DNA of 15,772 nucleotides. It comes from Gammaproteobacteria bacterium (lineage in GTDB: Bacteria > Pseudomonadota > Gammaproteobacteria > Pseudomonadales > Azotimanducaceae). This document shows positions 1 to 7,296 of this stretch, piece after piece; position 1 is the stretch's first letter, and each line of letters opens with the position of its first letter. The stretch lies in assembly GCA_003476445.1 (NCBI GenBank), contig DMUF01000056.1:1-15772 (forward strand). Reading direction: 5' to 3'. The position numbers were made by a program, and so were the translations under genes. The notes under the pieces were generated by a model. The model did no database searches. It was given only the letters and a program-made list of their open reading frames with translations, and was not told the origin of the DNA.

Positions 1-43
1 AATCGGCACAATGAATAGCCCGTCGGACGCCTGACAAAGAAGC

Positions 44-469
44 ATGCTCGCGTTTCTTTCCGCCTCCACTGTTGCCGGATTCGTGCTCGTGCTGTGCCTG
101 CTCCTGCACTACGAGGCCATGAATCTGCTCGAACGCATCAGCCGCGAACTTCGGCGACACCGCTGGGTGGTGCTCATCACCATGGGCGGCCTGATGTTGG
201 CACATATCCTTGAAATCTGGCTATTTGCCGCTGCTTTCTACATTGCGGAGCATGTCCTGGGGCTCGGTACGGTGAGTACGCCCACGGGCGACTGGCTCGA
301 CTATGTGTACTACTCTGCAGTGGTGTATACCACTCTGGGGTTCGGAGACATGGTGCCTAGCGCCGGGCTCCGTATGCTGACCATGGCCGAGGCATTGACC
401 GGCTTCTCCCTCATCACCTGGTCCGCGTCACTTACGTTTCTGCAGATGCAGCGGCTGTGGCGAACCTGA
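44..469 (+). CDS. Small ion-channel protein (potassium-channel pore domain)
   Basis: This is a 141-residue inner-membrane protein that probably conducts K+ or a related cation. The sequence shows three hydrophobic segments, at about residues 3-22, 41-69 and 108-134. A re-entrant pore helix (84-97) lies before the last one and ends in the filter-like motif T97-L-G-F-G-D102. Canonical K+ channels read TVGYGD, so valine and tyrosine are replaced by leucine and phenylalanine. No RCK, cyclic-nucleotide or other cytoplasmic sensor domain follows. The pore plus flanking helices match the two-TM ion-channel family (Pfam Ion_trans_2 type), with one extra N-terminal helix. The ATG at 44 has only a purine-rich AAAGAAG stretch just upstream. 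A later ATG at 119 would remove the first helix. The last 13 nt overlap the CHAD gene, so the two are probably translationally coupled. Strict K+ selectivity is not established. Confidence 0.85.
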   Translation: MLAFLSASTVAGFVLVLCLLLHYEAMNLLERISRELRRHRWVVLITMGGLMLAHILEIWLFAAAFYIAEHVLGLGTVSTPTGDWLDYVYYSAVVYTTLGFGDMVPSAGLRMLTMAEALTGFSLITWSASLTFLQMQRLWRT

Positions 470-1683
470 GGCAAGCGCCGAGCTGGCTGCTCGCCACCTC
501 CGGACGGGACGCGCTGGAGCGACTGCTCGCGGGCGCGCATCGCAGCGGCGTCACCGTTGTGCCTCAGGGGGGCGGCTATCGCTTCGAGCTGGTGCACGAC
601 GACCATCCGCGTGCCAGTCTGACTCTGGCCCTCACCCCGCTGTTAACCGGCTCGCCCGCTGCCCCTACCGCCGAACTGACGCTGACCCAGGAGCAAGGGC
701 CGCGACAACTGCTTGATCGGGTCTCCGCGCTCATAGCGCTTGAGCCCGAGCTGATTCCATCGCGCCTCGACCCGGCGACACGCGCGTTGACGCCCGACCG
801 ATCGCCCAGCGCGCTCAATCATCTGCGGCCGGATTCGCGCTGGCAGGACCTGTTTGTCGCTCACCTGAAGCAGCTCATCGAAAGCTACCAGTGGTGGGAA
901 CCACGAGCCTGGGAAAGCCTTTCGGACGATGGCGTGCACGAGTTACGCGTGACCGTGCGGCGCTTACGGGCGCTGCTGAAGCAGTTCGCAGCCGTGCTGC
1001 CGACCGAGCGCGTAACCCCGCTGCGCCGGCGCCTGCGCTGGCTCGGCGACGCTCTCGGGGCCGCCCGCGATCTCGATATACAGCTGACACGCTGCCCTGC
1101 GGACAACACGGCGCTAGAGCCCTTTCGATTGAGCCTGGCTGCGGACCGACGTGCCACCCAGCTCCGTCTCCTGCAGACTCTGGCAAGCGCGGATGCCCGG
1201 GTGCTCCCGATCGAGCTGCATGACCTGGCTGCCGCGACGCGCAGCACGGAACACGAGATCACGGTCGCGGCTGCAGCGCCGCAGAACGTTGAAACTCTCA
1301 TCGCCCGGGTGCAGGTGCTCGGACATCGAGCTTTAGGACGGACGAGTTGGCCGCGAGCAAAGGACCTTCACCAGCTTCGTCTCGCCGCAAAACGCATGCG
1401 CTATGGTCTCGAAACAGTTGCGCCTATCCTCGGCAAACCTCTGATACACCTCGCGGATGAAGCCCGATTGCTACAAGAACGACTGGGTGAGGTGCGGGAC
1501 GCTGAATCGACAGCTCAACATCTACGCGCATGGCGGGAGACGACACTGATCTCGCGCGCAACGGATCAGGCCGTACGGCGTCAGATCGATAAAGAGCGCG
1601 CGCGGGCGCAGAAAGTCGGTAAGAGATTACGCAGCGACTGGCCTTCGTTTCTGGCGAAGAGCCGCGCCCGAATCCTGTGCTAA
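457..1683 (+). CDS. CHAD domain-containing protein with a degenerate CYTH-like N-terminus
   Basis: This 408-residue protein is dominated by a CHAD domain at about residues 125-400. The domain is an all-helical bundle known to bind inorganic polyphosphate through conserved basic residues. Visible hallmarks are V160-H-E-L-R-V-x-x-R-R-L-R171, R204-D-L-D207, L304-H-Q-L-R-x-x-x-K-R-M-R-Y316 and the helix ending G344-E-V-R-D348. These arginines and histidines are the expected polyphosphate contacts. Residues 35-115 resemble the C-terminal half of a CYTH (triphosphate tunnel metalloenzyme) domain: a strand pair, then ALxALEPELIPSRLDPATRAL, close to the usual SKAERGYRL ending. The first half of CYTH, with its ExExK signature, is absent, so catalysis by that part is unlikely. 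The start is a GTG inside the channel gene with no strong ribosome site, which favours re-initiation from the upstream gene. No polyphosphate kinase is visible in the window. Confidence 0.88.
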   Translation: MANLRQAPSWLLATSGRDALERLLAGAHRSGVTVVPQGGGYRFELVHDDHPRASLTLALTPLLTGSPAAPTAELTLTQEQGPRQLLDRVSALIALEPELIPSRLDPATRALTPDRSPSALNHLRPDSRWQDLFVAHLKQLIESYQWWEPRAWESLSDDGVHELRVTVRRLRALLKQFAAVLPTERVTPLRRRLRWLGDALGAARDLDIQLTRCPADNTALEPFRLSLAADRRATQLRLLQTLASADARVLPIELHDLAAATRSTEHEITVAAAAPQNVETLIARVQVLGHRALGRTSWPRAKDLHQLRLAAKRMRYGLETVAPILGKPLIHLADEARLLQERLGEVRDAESTAQHLRAWRETTLISRATDQAVRRQIDKERARAQKVGKRLRSDWPSFLAKSRARILC

Positions 1684-1714
1684 CCTCCGGGGTTTCTTTC
1701 GTCGGACCCAAATC

Positions 1715-2662
1715 ATGGACACGCCGTTCTGGTACCAGCGCGCACTCGACACCCCTTCCCGCGATGGGTACGTCGCGGTGGATGGGGCCGATATTCACTA
1801 CGTAACCTGGGGCGAGGTCGGCAAACCCGGCATCGTGTTAGTCCACGGAAGCAACGCTCACCTTGAATGGTGGCGCTTCGTGGCACCGTTTCTTGCAGAC
1901 CAGTTTCGTGTGGTCGCGCTCGATAGTTCCGGCAACGGCGACAGCGGCTGGCGCGAGCGTTACAGCGGCGCCGTCCTCGCCAAAGAAGTCTTCGCTGTCT
2001 GCCAGGCTGCCGAGTTGGGCGATCGCCCCTTTGTCGTCGGTCACAGCTTTGGCGGTTTTGTGGTGCTGGAGACCGGACACCACTACGGCAAGGACCTCGG
2101 CGGCATCGTGTTTCTCGACTTCACGACGGCGCCACCCGAGCACTACGTGGAGTGGGGGTTACGCGCCGAACGCGAGGGCGTGCAGCCCGGTCGCGCCACG
2201 CGGATCTATGCGGAGCGCGACGCAGCCCTGGCGCGCTTTCGCTATATGCCGGAGCAGCCCGTCACCCACGCCTGCATTCGTGACTACATCGGCGAGAAGA
2301 GCCTGCGACCCGTGGCAGGCGGTTGGACCTGGAAATTTGATCCGGCGCTCTTTGATCATCTGGAGATGGGAATAACCCAACGCGACAAATTTGCCGGCAT
2401 GGCCTGCCGCAGCGCGGTCGTGCTCGGCGAGCAGAGCGCTGACGAAGGCGCGTTCTGGTCGGGGCACATGGCTGAGATCACCGCGGGCAAGCTGCCCATC
2501 TTCCGCATCCCTGGCACGCACCACCACCTCATGTTCGACGATCCGATTGCAGTCGCCGTCGTGCTGAAAGCCATCGTGCTTGGCTGGATCGCGGAAGACG
2601 GTCGATCGGAGATGACAAGCGCTCTCGCTCGAACACTCGCAAACTCGCCCGAGAGAAAATAA
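1715..2662 (+). CDS. Alpha/beta hydrolase
   Basis: This is a 315-residue cytoplasmic alpha/beta-hydrolase-fold enzyme, with no signal peptide. The oxyanion-loop motif V43-H-G-S-N47 is followed by the nucleophile elbow G109-H-S-F-G-G114, giving Ser111 as the nucleophile. A histidine in G267-T-H-H-H-L272 near the C-terminus supplies the general base. The acid is probably Asp135 (FLDF) or an acidic residue in the 239-244 stretch. A cap of about 90 residues (140-230) carries aromatic residues. A serine nucleophile points to an esterase, lipase, lactonase or C-C hydrolase rather than a haloalkane dehalogenase or epoxide hydrolase. The substrate cannot be read from the sequence. It starts 31 nt after the CHAD gene on the same strand and could be the third gene of that unit, though no strong Shine-Dalgarno is present. 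Its end is 12 nt from the convergent amidohydrolase. Confidence 0.88.
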   Translation: MDTPFWYQRALDTPSRDGYVAVDGADIHYVTWGEVGKPGIVLVHGSNAHLEWWRFVAPFLADQFRVVALDSSGNGDSGWRERYSGAVLAKEVFAVCQAAELGDRPFVVGHSFGGFVVLETGHHYGKDLGGIVFLDFTTAPPEHYVEWGLRAEREGVQPGRATRIYAERDAALARFRYMPEQPVTHACIRDYIGEKSLRPVAGGWTWKFDPALFDHLEMGITQRDKFAGMACRSAVVLGEQSADEGAFWSGHMAEITAGKLPIFRIPGTHHHLMFDDPIAVAVVLKAIVLGWIAEDGRSEMTSALARTLANSPERK

Positions 2663-2674
2663 GCGCGCGAAGCT

Positions 2675-4372
2675 TCAGCGCACCAACCGACCCGGGAGCG
2701 CGCCTGTTGCTTCACCGCGCTCATAGGTCACCTCGCCCGCCACCACATTAACAAGGTAACCCTCGGACTTCTGCTCGAGCCGCGCGCCGCCCGCGGGCAG
2801 ATCGTGCACCATCTCCGGCGCGCAGATCCGGAGGTTCGCGAAATCGATGACATTGATGTCTGCCTTCATGCCAGGCTCGAGCGTGCCACGGTCATGCAGA
2901 TCAACCGCGCGGGCGGTGTCATGGGTCTGCCGCCTGATCAGCGTGGGCAGATCAATCAGTTCGCCGCGGGTGCGATCTCGCCCCCAATGCGTCAGCAGCG
3001 TCGTGGTAAAGCTTGCATCACAGATGGTGCCCACATGCGCGCCGCCATCGCCAAGCCCGGGCACAGTCCACGGGTTCAGCAGCATCTCCCGACAGCAATC
3101 GAGATTGTTATCCGCGTAATTCGCAAACGGCATGAACAGGATCTGCCGTCCATCACGTTCCAGCAGCACGTCGAGCGCGAACTCGAAAGGATCGCGGCCG
3201 AGACGTCGGGCCCGCGCGGCCAGGCTGTCAGCAGGATCCGGCTCGTAATTCGGCGGGTCGCCCAGAACCCAGACCTTTTCCAGCCCCGCCATCATCCGGA
3301 ACAGGCGCTGGAAGCCAGGGCTGGTTTCCTCGCCCAAGATCCGTTCCCGACGTGCGGGATCACGCAGCGCCTGAACACGCGCCTCTAACGGCAGTCGAGC
3401 AATTTCGCTGTAGGAAGGCCGCGTGGTGAAGGGATTGAGTGTCGTCGTCAGTCCAAGGAGCACGCCGATCGGGCGCGGAGCCACTTGCCCGCGAATCACC
3501 AGCCCCTCTGCGTTCGCCGCCTCTATGCGGTCCATCACCGTGCGCCAGCTGTTAGGTGACAAGCCCTGTGCGAGCGAAAGAGAGAGCGGTCGGCCGCTCT
3601 CACGGACCATCGCACGCAACAGGCCGAACTCGTAATCGAGATCGACGAAATCAGAAATGAACTCAAGCACACCACGACCGGCATCACGCAGACCGCGTGC
3701 GATCGCGACAAGCTCGTCATGCTCCGCGGTCAGTGACGGGGTGGGCGCACCCTTGCTGCTGCGATGGTTGAGCGACCGCGAGCTGGTGAAACCGATGGCA
3801 CCGGCACGCATCGCCTCGGCGGTGATACGCTGAAACGCCGCCAGATCGTCGGCTGTCGCAGGTTCGCGATTGGCTCCGCGCTCACCCATGATGAAAACCC
3901 GCATCGCAGCATGGGGCAGCTGGGCTGCCACATCGATATCGAACTGGCGCGGAGCGAGGTAATCCAGAAAATCGGGAAAGGACTCCCACTCCCAGGAGAG
4001 CCCTTCGTGCAGTGCTGCACCAGGGATGTCTTCAACACCTTCCATCAGCTCGACCAGAATCCCGTGGTCCTGCGTGCGCACGGGAGCAAAGCCGACGCCA
4101 CAGTTGCCCATCACCGCGGTGGTGACGCCGTGATAGCAGGACGGCGCCATGCGTGACGCCCAGGTCGACTGGCCGTCATAATGCGTATGAATGTCGACGA
4201 AGCCCGGCGTGACAAGCGCACCAGCGGCATCAATCTCGCGCCGACCGGCACCGGCGACCCGACCTACGTCGACAATCCGCCCACCCTGGATAGCAACGTC
4301 CGCCGTGCGGGCCGCCCCACCCAAGCCATCGATAACGGTGCCCGCGCGAATCACCAGATCGTGCTGTGCCAT
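2675..4372 (-). CDS. Amidohydrolase, N-acyl-D-amino-acid deacylase (D-aminoacylase)-like
   Basis: This 565-residue cytosolic protein belongs to the amidohydrolase superfamily, D-aminoacylase/dihydroorotase branch. The N-terminal beta-sandwich strand DLVIRAGTVIDG is typical, followed by the first metal motif H62-T-H64 in FVDIHTHYDG. Next come G89-N-C-G-V-G-F95, with Cys91 in the place of the metal-bridging cysteine of D-aminoacylase, and the late motif G439-L-G-D-G-G-A-H446 with the catalytic aspartate. The C-terminal sandwich closes with TLEPGMKADINVIDF. The two mid-barrel histidines of classical D-aminoacylases are not evident: the corresponding strands read VLEFISDF (235-242) and PLSLSLAQ (262-269). 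It may therefore be a related amidase with a different or mononuclear site. Length is longer than the classical enzyme of about 480 residues, as in many proteobacterial homologues. A good Shine-Dalgarno (AAGAGGGG, 4379-4386) supports the ATG start. The gene is monocistronic and divergent from the carboxylesterase. Confidence 0.85.
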   Translation of the reverse strand: MAQHDLVIRAGTVIDGLGGAARTADVAIQGGRIVDVGRVAGAGRREIDAAGALVTPGFVDIHTHYDGQSTWASRMAPSCYHGVTTAVMGNCGVGFAPVRTQDHGILVELMEGVEDIPGAALHEGLSWEWESFPDFLDYLAPRQFDIDVAAQLPHAAMRVFIMGERGANREPATADDLAAFQRITAEAMRAGAIGFTSSRSLNHRSSKGAPTPSLTAEHDELVAIARGLRDAGRGVLEFISDFVDLDYEFGLLRAMVRESGRPLSLSLAQGLSPNSWRTVMDRIEAANAEGLVIRGQVAPRPIGVLLGLTTTLNPFTTRPSYSEIARLPLEARVQALRDPARRERILGEETSPGFQRLFRMMAGLEKVWVLGDPPNYEPDPADSLAARARRLGRDPFEFALDVLLERDGRQILFMPFANYADNNLDCCREMLLNPWTVPGLGDGGAHVGTICDASFTTTLLTHWGRDRTRGELIDLPTLIRRQTHDTARAVDLHDRGTLEPGMKADINVIDFANLRICAPEMVHDLPAGGARLEQKSEGYLVNVVAGEVTYERGEATGALPGRLVR

Positions 4373-4378
4373 GGTCGT

Positions 4379-4386
4379 CCCCTCTT
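4379..4386 (-). promoter_or_regulatory. Ribosome binding site of the D-aminoacylase-like gene
   Basis: Read on the minus strand this is AAGAGGGG, with the GAGG core 8 nt before the ATG at 4372. It fixes that start. Confidence 0.6.
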
Positions 4387-4413
4387 GCGTTCAGTCCACT
4401 TGTGCCCGATCGA

Positions 4414-4444
4414 TTGTCGCACAGGCGATCCAACTGTCTAGAAT
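4414..4444 (+). promoter_or_regulatory. Possible sigma-70 promoter of the carboxylesterase
   Basis: A -35-like TTGTCG (4414-4419) and a -10-like TAGAAT (4439-4444) are separated by 19 bases. They lie in the 117-base divergent region between the amidohydrolase and the carboxylesterase. The -10 box matches consensus at five of six positions. The -35 is weak and the spacer is long, so this is tentative. Confidence 0.3.
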
Positions 4445-4478
4445 GACGCCCGCCAATCGTCCCAAAAGAATCGCCCGC

Positions 4479-4484
4479 AAGGAG
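4479..4484 (+). promoter_or_regulatory. Ribosome binding site of the carboxylesterase
   Basis: AAGGAG sits 5 nt before the GTG at 4490. It decides for this GTG as the start of the carboxylesterase, which gives an N-terminal hydrophobic segment directly after two lysines. Confidence 0.65.
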
Positions 4485-4489
4485 TTGCC

Positions 4490-6295
4490 GTGAAAAAGGC
4501 TGCGCTGGCTCTGATCGCCCTCTCACTTGCCGTCGTGGCCTGGTTCCTGCTGAAACCGGCGCCCGAACTCGAGCCGACACCGATCAAGCCGCAACCACTC
4601 ACCATCCGCCAGATAGAAAGCGGTGAGGTGATCGGATTCGTGGCAGACGGCGCCCGCACCTGGCTCGGCGTTCCCTATGCGCAGGCGCCGGTGGGCAAGC
4701 TGCGCTGGCAACCGCCTCGTCCTGCCGTTCCCTGGAGTGGTCTGCGCGAAACCATTGCCGCGGGGTCAAGGTGTCCGCAAAAGCCGTCTGCGCTGGCACC
4801 GGTTGAGGGCGAAGCACCGGCCGTGATCGGGGACGAAGACTGCCTTTATCTCAACATCTACGCGCCCGCAAACGCGAGCCGCCTGCCGGTCATGTTCTGG
4901 ATTCACGGCGGCGGCAACACCATCGGCAGCGGAGCGGAGTACGTCGGCGCCAATCTGGCCACCCGCCACAATCTGGTGGTGGTCACGATCAACTATCGCC
5001 TGGGCCCGTTTGGCTGGTTCGCTCACCCCGCATTAGCAAGCGGTGATCCGGCGAACGACTCAGGCAACTTCGGCACGCTGGACATCATTCGCGCGCTGGA
5101 GTGGACACGGGACAACATCGCAGCCTTCGGTGGCGATCCCGCCAACGTCACCGTATTCGGAGAATCTGCGGGTGCCTTCAATACGCTCGCGATGATGGTT
5201 TCCCCGCTTGCGCGCGGGCTCTTTCATCGAGCCATTTCCCAGAGCGGCGGCCTTGAACCCACGGACATGTCGTCTGCGAGCAACTATGCAGCAAGCGGCG
5301 GCCACCCCTACAGCGCGCGGGAGATCGTTAACCAGCTGATGATCGCGGACGGAAGCGCCCGTGATATCGCGGACGCCACGGCGCGACAGAACCGCATGAG
5401 CGCCGCGGAGCTGCGCGGCTACCTGTACAGCAAGACCAGCGAAGATCTCTTCGCGCTTTGGAGCGGCGGCGGCTTCGGCATGATCAACGTGCCCGATAAC
5501 CTCGGCGACGGCCACGTGCTGCCGAACCGATCCGCCGCGGAGTCATTCGCAGATCCGGACAACTACGCCAACGTGCCAGTCATTCTCGGCACAAACCGCG
5601 ACGAACCCGCGTTGTTCATGGCGCAGGACCCACAGCACGTCACGCGCTTTCTCGGCTTTCTGCCGCGCCTTCGCGACGAGGAGAGCTACCTGCGCACCGT
5701 GCGCTACGGCGCGCTCGCGTGGAAAGCCCGCGGCGTCGATGAACTCGCCGAGGCGCTCACCCGCTCGGGCAACAAGGCAGTCTACGCGTACCGGTTCGAC
5801 TTCGATGAGCTGCCAAGCCGCGGCGGTTACGACCTCTCCAAAGCCATCGGCGCTGGTCACTTCCTTGAAGTGCCCTTTGTTTTCGGCGACTTCGTGAACT
5901 TCCCCCTTGCTAATCTGTTTGGCGACGATAATCCGGAGCAACAGGTGCTCTCTGAGCAGATGATGTCGTATTGGGCTGAATTTGCTTACGCGGGCGCACC
6001 CGGCACGGGGCGGGACGCTGAGCTCCCAACCTGGCTGCGCTGGGGCGAGAATGCGCAGCGCACGATGGTGCTCGATACCACCGCCGGCGGCGGCCTGCGC
6101 ATGATCGATAATCTGGTCACGCGCGATGCAATCGTGGCAGAACTCGCGACCGACCCCGCGGTACCCAGCCAAGCGGAGCGGTGCGCGATCTACCGCTCTT
6201 CCTTCCGCTGGGGCAGCCAGTTCGACGCCAACGAGTATGCGAACCTGGGCACGGAAGGCTGCGACGCAGCCTCCGGCGAACCGGGCGGATCCTGA
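4490..6295 (+). CDS. Type-B carboxylesterase (carboxylesterase/cholinesterase family), exported or membrane-anchored
   Basis: This 601-residue esterase hydrolyses carboxylic esters and is directed across or into the inner membrane. After M1-K-K comes a hydrophobic segment (4-21) with no clear signal-peptidase site or lipobox, then a proline-rich linker (23-37), so it may be an N-anchored periplasmic protein. Family motifs are complete: E116-D-C-L-Y-L-N122, the oxyanion-hole H139-G-G-G142, the nucleophile elbow G224-E-S-A-G228 with Ser226, the acid Glu372 in GTNRDE, and the base His457 in GAGHFLEVPFVFG. Cys95 and Cys118 match the first conserved disulfide of the family, which fits an oxidising compartment, and two further cysteines sit at 565 and 591. 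Length is slightly above the usual bacterial 500-560 residues. It is divergent from the amidohydrolase and convergent, 15 nt apart, with the epoxide-hydrolase-like gene. The natural ester is unknown. Confidence 0.93.
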   Translation: MKKAALALIALSLAVVAWFLLKPAPELEPTPIKPQPLTIRQIESGEVIGFVADGARTWLGVPYAQAPVGKLRWQPPRPAVPWSGLRETIAAGSRCPQKPSALAPVEGEAPAVIGDEDCLYLNIYAPANASRLPVMFWIHGGGNTIGSGAEYVGANLATRHNLVVVTINYRLGPFGWFAHPALASGDPANDSGNFGTLDIIRALEWTRDNIAAFGGDPANVTVFGESAGAFNTLAMMVSPLARGLFHRAISQSGGLEPTDMSSASNYAASGGHPYSAREIVNQLMIADGSARDIADATARQNRMSAAELRGYLYSKTSEDLFALWSGGGFGMINVPDNLGDGHVLPNRSAAESFADPDNYANVPVILGTNRDEPALFMAQDPQHVTRFLGFLPRLRDEESYLRTVRYGALAWKARGVDELAEALTRSGNKAVYAYRFDFDELPSRGGYDLSKAIGAGHFLEVPFVFGDFVNFPLANLFGDDNPEQQVLSEQMMSYWAEFAYAGAPGTGRDAELPTWLRWGENAQRTMVLDTTAGGGLRMIDNLVTRDAIVAELATDPAVPSQAERCAIYRSSFRWGSQFDANEYANLGTEGCDAASGEPGGS

Positions 6296-6307
6296 TACCC
6301 CCAAGCA

Positions 6308-6335
6308 GCGTCAGGCGACCGGCTTCACCTGACGC
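6308..6335. terminator. Inverted repeat between convergent genes, possible bidirectional terminator
   Basis: GCGTCAGG (6308-6315) and CCTGACGC (6328-6335) form a perfect 8-bp stem with a 12-base loop. It begins 13 nt after the carboxylesterase stop and covers the stop codon of the opposing gene. No T-run follows on either strand, so it may block 3' degradation or antisense transcription rather than act as a classical intrinsic terminator. A second perfect 6-bp hairpin (GGCTGC-GAC-GCAGCC, 6257-6271) lies just upstream inside the esterase end. Confidence 0.4.
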
Positions 6336-7270
6336 AGAAAACGCAGCAGGGCGTCGTTCACCGGGGCGGGCGCTTCCTGCTGCGTCCAGTGCCCGATGCC
6401 CGGGATCAGTTCGTTGATCAGCAGGTTCGGTACGCGTGTCGGCAGCTGCTTAAGGGCCTCCGCTGCCATCAGAATGACCCCATCCTTCGCACCCGCCACG
6501 AACATGGCCGGCTGCGCAATCGTCTGCGGCGCGCCCGCCGTGAGCGCCCATGTCAGATCGTGGTTGCGATAGTAGTTGAGCGGTCCTCGCATCCCACTGC
6601 GGGTGAATTCCCCGACGTAGAAATCGAGATCTGCCTCCGTGAGCCAATCCGGTAGTTGCGCAGGATCGGGCAAGTCAGACAGCAGATCCGCATCCGGCGC
6701 CTTTGGCTGGACATCGGAGAGGTCGGCTTCACCGCTGCCGAGATACAAGAACTTTCGCAGCGCCACCCGCAAATCGCGCTCGAACTCGGCTTCCGCCACG
6801 CCGGCCGTCTGAAAATAGAGCTGGTAGAAAAAGGTGTCCTTGAAGACCGCACGCATCGTCGCCATCGGCGGCGTTGCGGGTCGAGGGCTGAAGGGCACCG
6901 ACAACGCACCTACCGCCGTCACCCGATCCGGATGATGCAGTGCCGAGGCCCAGGCTGTCGGTGCGCCCCAGTCATGCCCGATCACGACCGCGGTGTCGTA
7001 ACCCAGGGCCGGGATCAGACCGGCGATATCGTTGACCACGGTGTACTGGTTGTAGGCCTCGATCGCGAAGGGGCGATCGCTCTTGCCGTAACCACGCATA
7101 TCCGGAGCCACCACGTGATACCCGGCAGCGGCAAGCGGCTCGAACTGATGCCGCCAGGAGTACCAGGACTCTGGAAAACCGTGCAGCAGAAGCACCAGTG
7201 GGCCGTTTCCAGCCTCAGCGATGTTGAGCGCTATGCCATTGGTTGCGACGCGACGCTGGGTAATAGCCAT
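6311..7270 (-). CDS. Alpha/beta hydrolase, epoxide hydrolase-like
   Basis: This 319-residue soluble enzyme matches the soluble epoxide hydrolase group of the alpha/beta-hydrolase fold. Motifs in order are H30-G-F-P-E-S35 (HGxP oxyanion loop), the nucleophile elbow G98-H-D-W-G102 with Asp100 as nucleophile, a helical cap (about 130-235), acid Asp263 in AGAKDG, and base His294 in GIGHW. Cap tyrosines that could polarise the epoxide are available: Tyr149/Tyr152 in FFYQLYF and Tyr233/Tyr234 in LNYYRN. Aspartate instead of serine at the nucleophile excludes an ordinary esterase. Haloalkane or fluoroacetate dehalogenase is the main alternative, but the paired cap tyrosines favour epoxide hydrolysis. 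It is the last gene of the minus-strand run, 26 nt after the phosphohydrolase gene. Upstream of its ATG only a weak AGG is visible, so expression probably depends on the preceding gene. Confidence 0.9.
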   Translation of the reverse strand: MAITQRRVATNGIALNIAEAGNGPLVLLLHGFPESWYSWRHQFEPLAAAGYHVVAPDMRGYGKSDRPFAIEAYNQYTVVNDIAGLIPALGYDTAVVIGHDWGAPTAWASALHHPDRVTAVGALSVPFSPRPATPPMATMRAVFKDTFFYQLYFQTAGVAEAEFERDLRVALRKFLYLGSGEADLSDVQPKAPDADLLSDLPDPAQLPDWLTEADLDFYVGEFTRSGMRGPLNYYRNHDLTWALTAGAPQTIAQPAMFVAGAKDGVILMAAEALKQLPTRVPNLLINELIPGIGHWTQQEAPAPVNDALLRFLRQVKPVA

Positions 7271-7296
7271 GTTCGTTTACCTGTGAGAAATCGTGT

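Noticed and set aside
1..43. Possible 3' tail of an upstream gene (open frame ending with TGA at 32-34)
   Set aside because: Only about ten codons are visible, so neither coding status nor product can be supported.
1681..1697. Possible terminator (AACC...GGTT followed by a pyrimidine run) after the CHAD gene
   Set aside because: The stem is only 4 bp and unstable; it more likely belongs to the short leader of the next gene.
2663..2685. Palindromic GAAGCTTC with flanking GCGC between two convergent genes, considered as a terminator
   Set aside because: The usable stem is short, interrupted and lacks a T-run on either strand.
5543..6304. A 253-codon minus-strand frame opposite the carboxylesterase
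   Set aside because: The plus-strand esterase has complete catalytic motifs here; the antisense product has no domain pattern.
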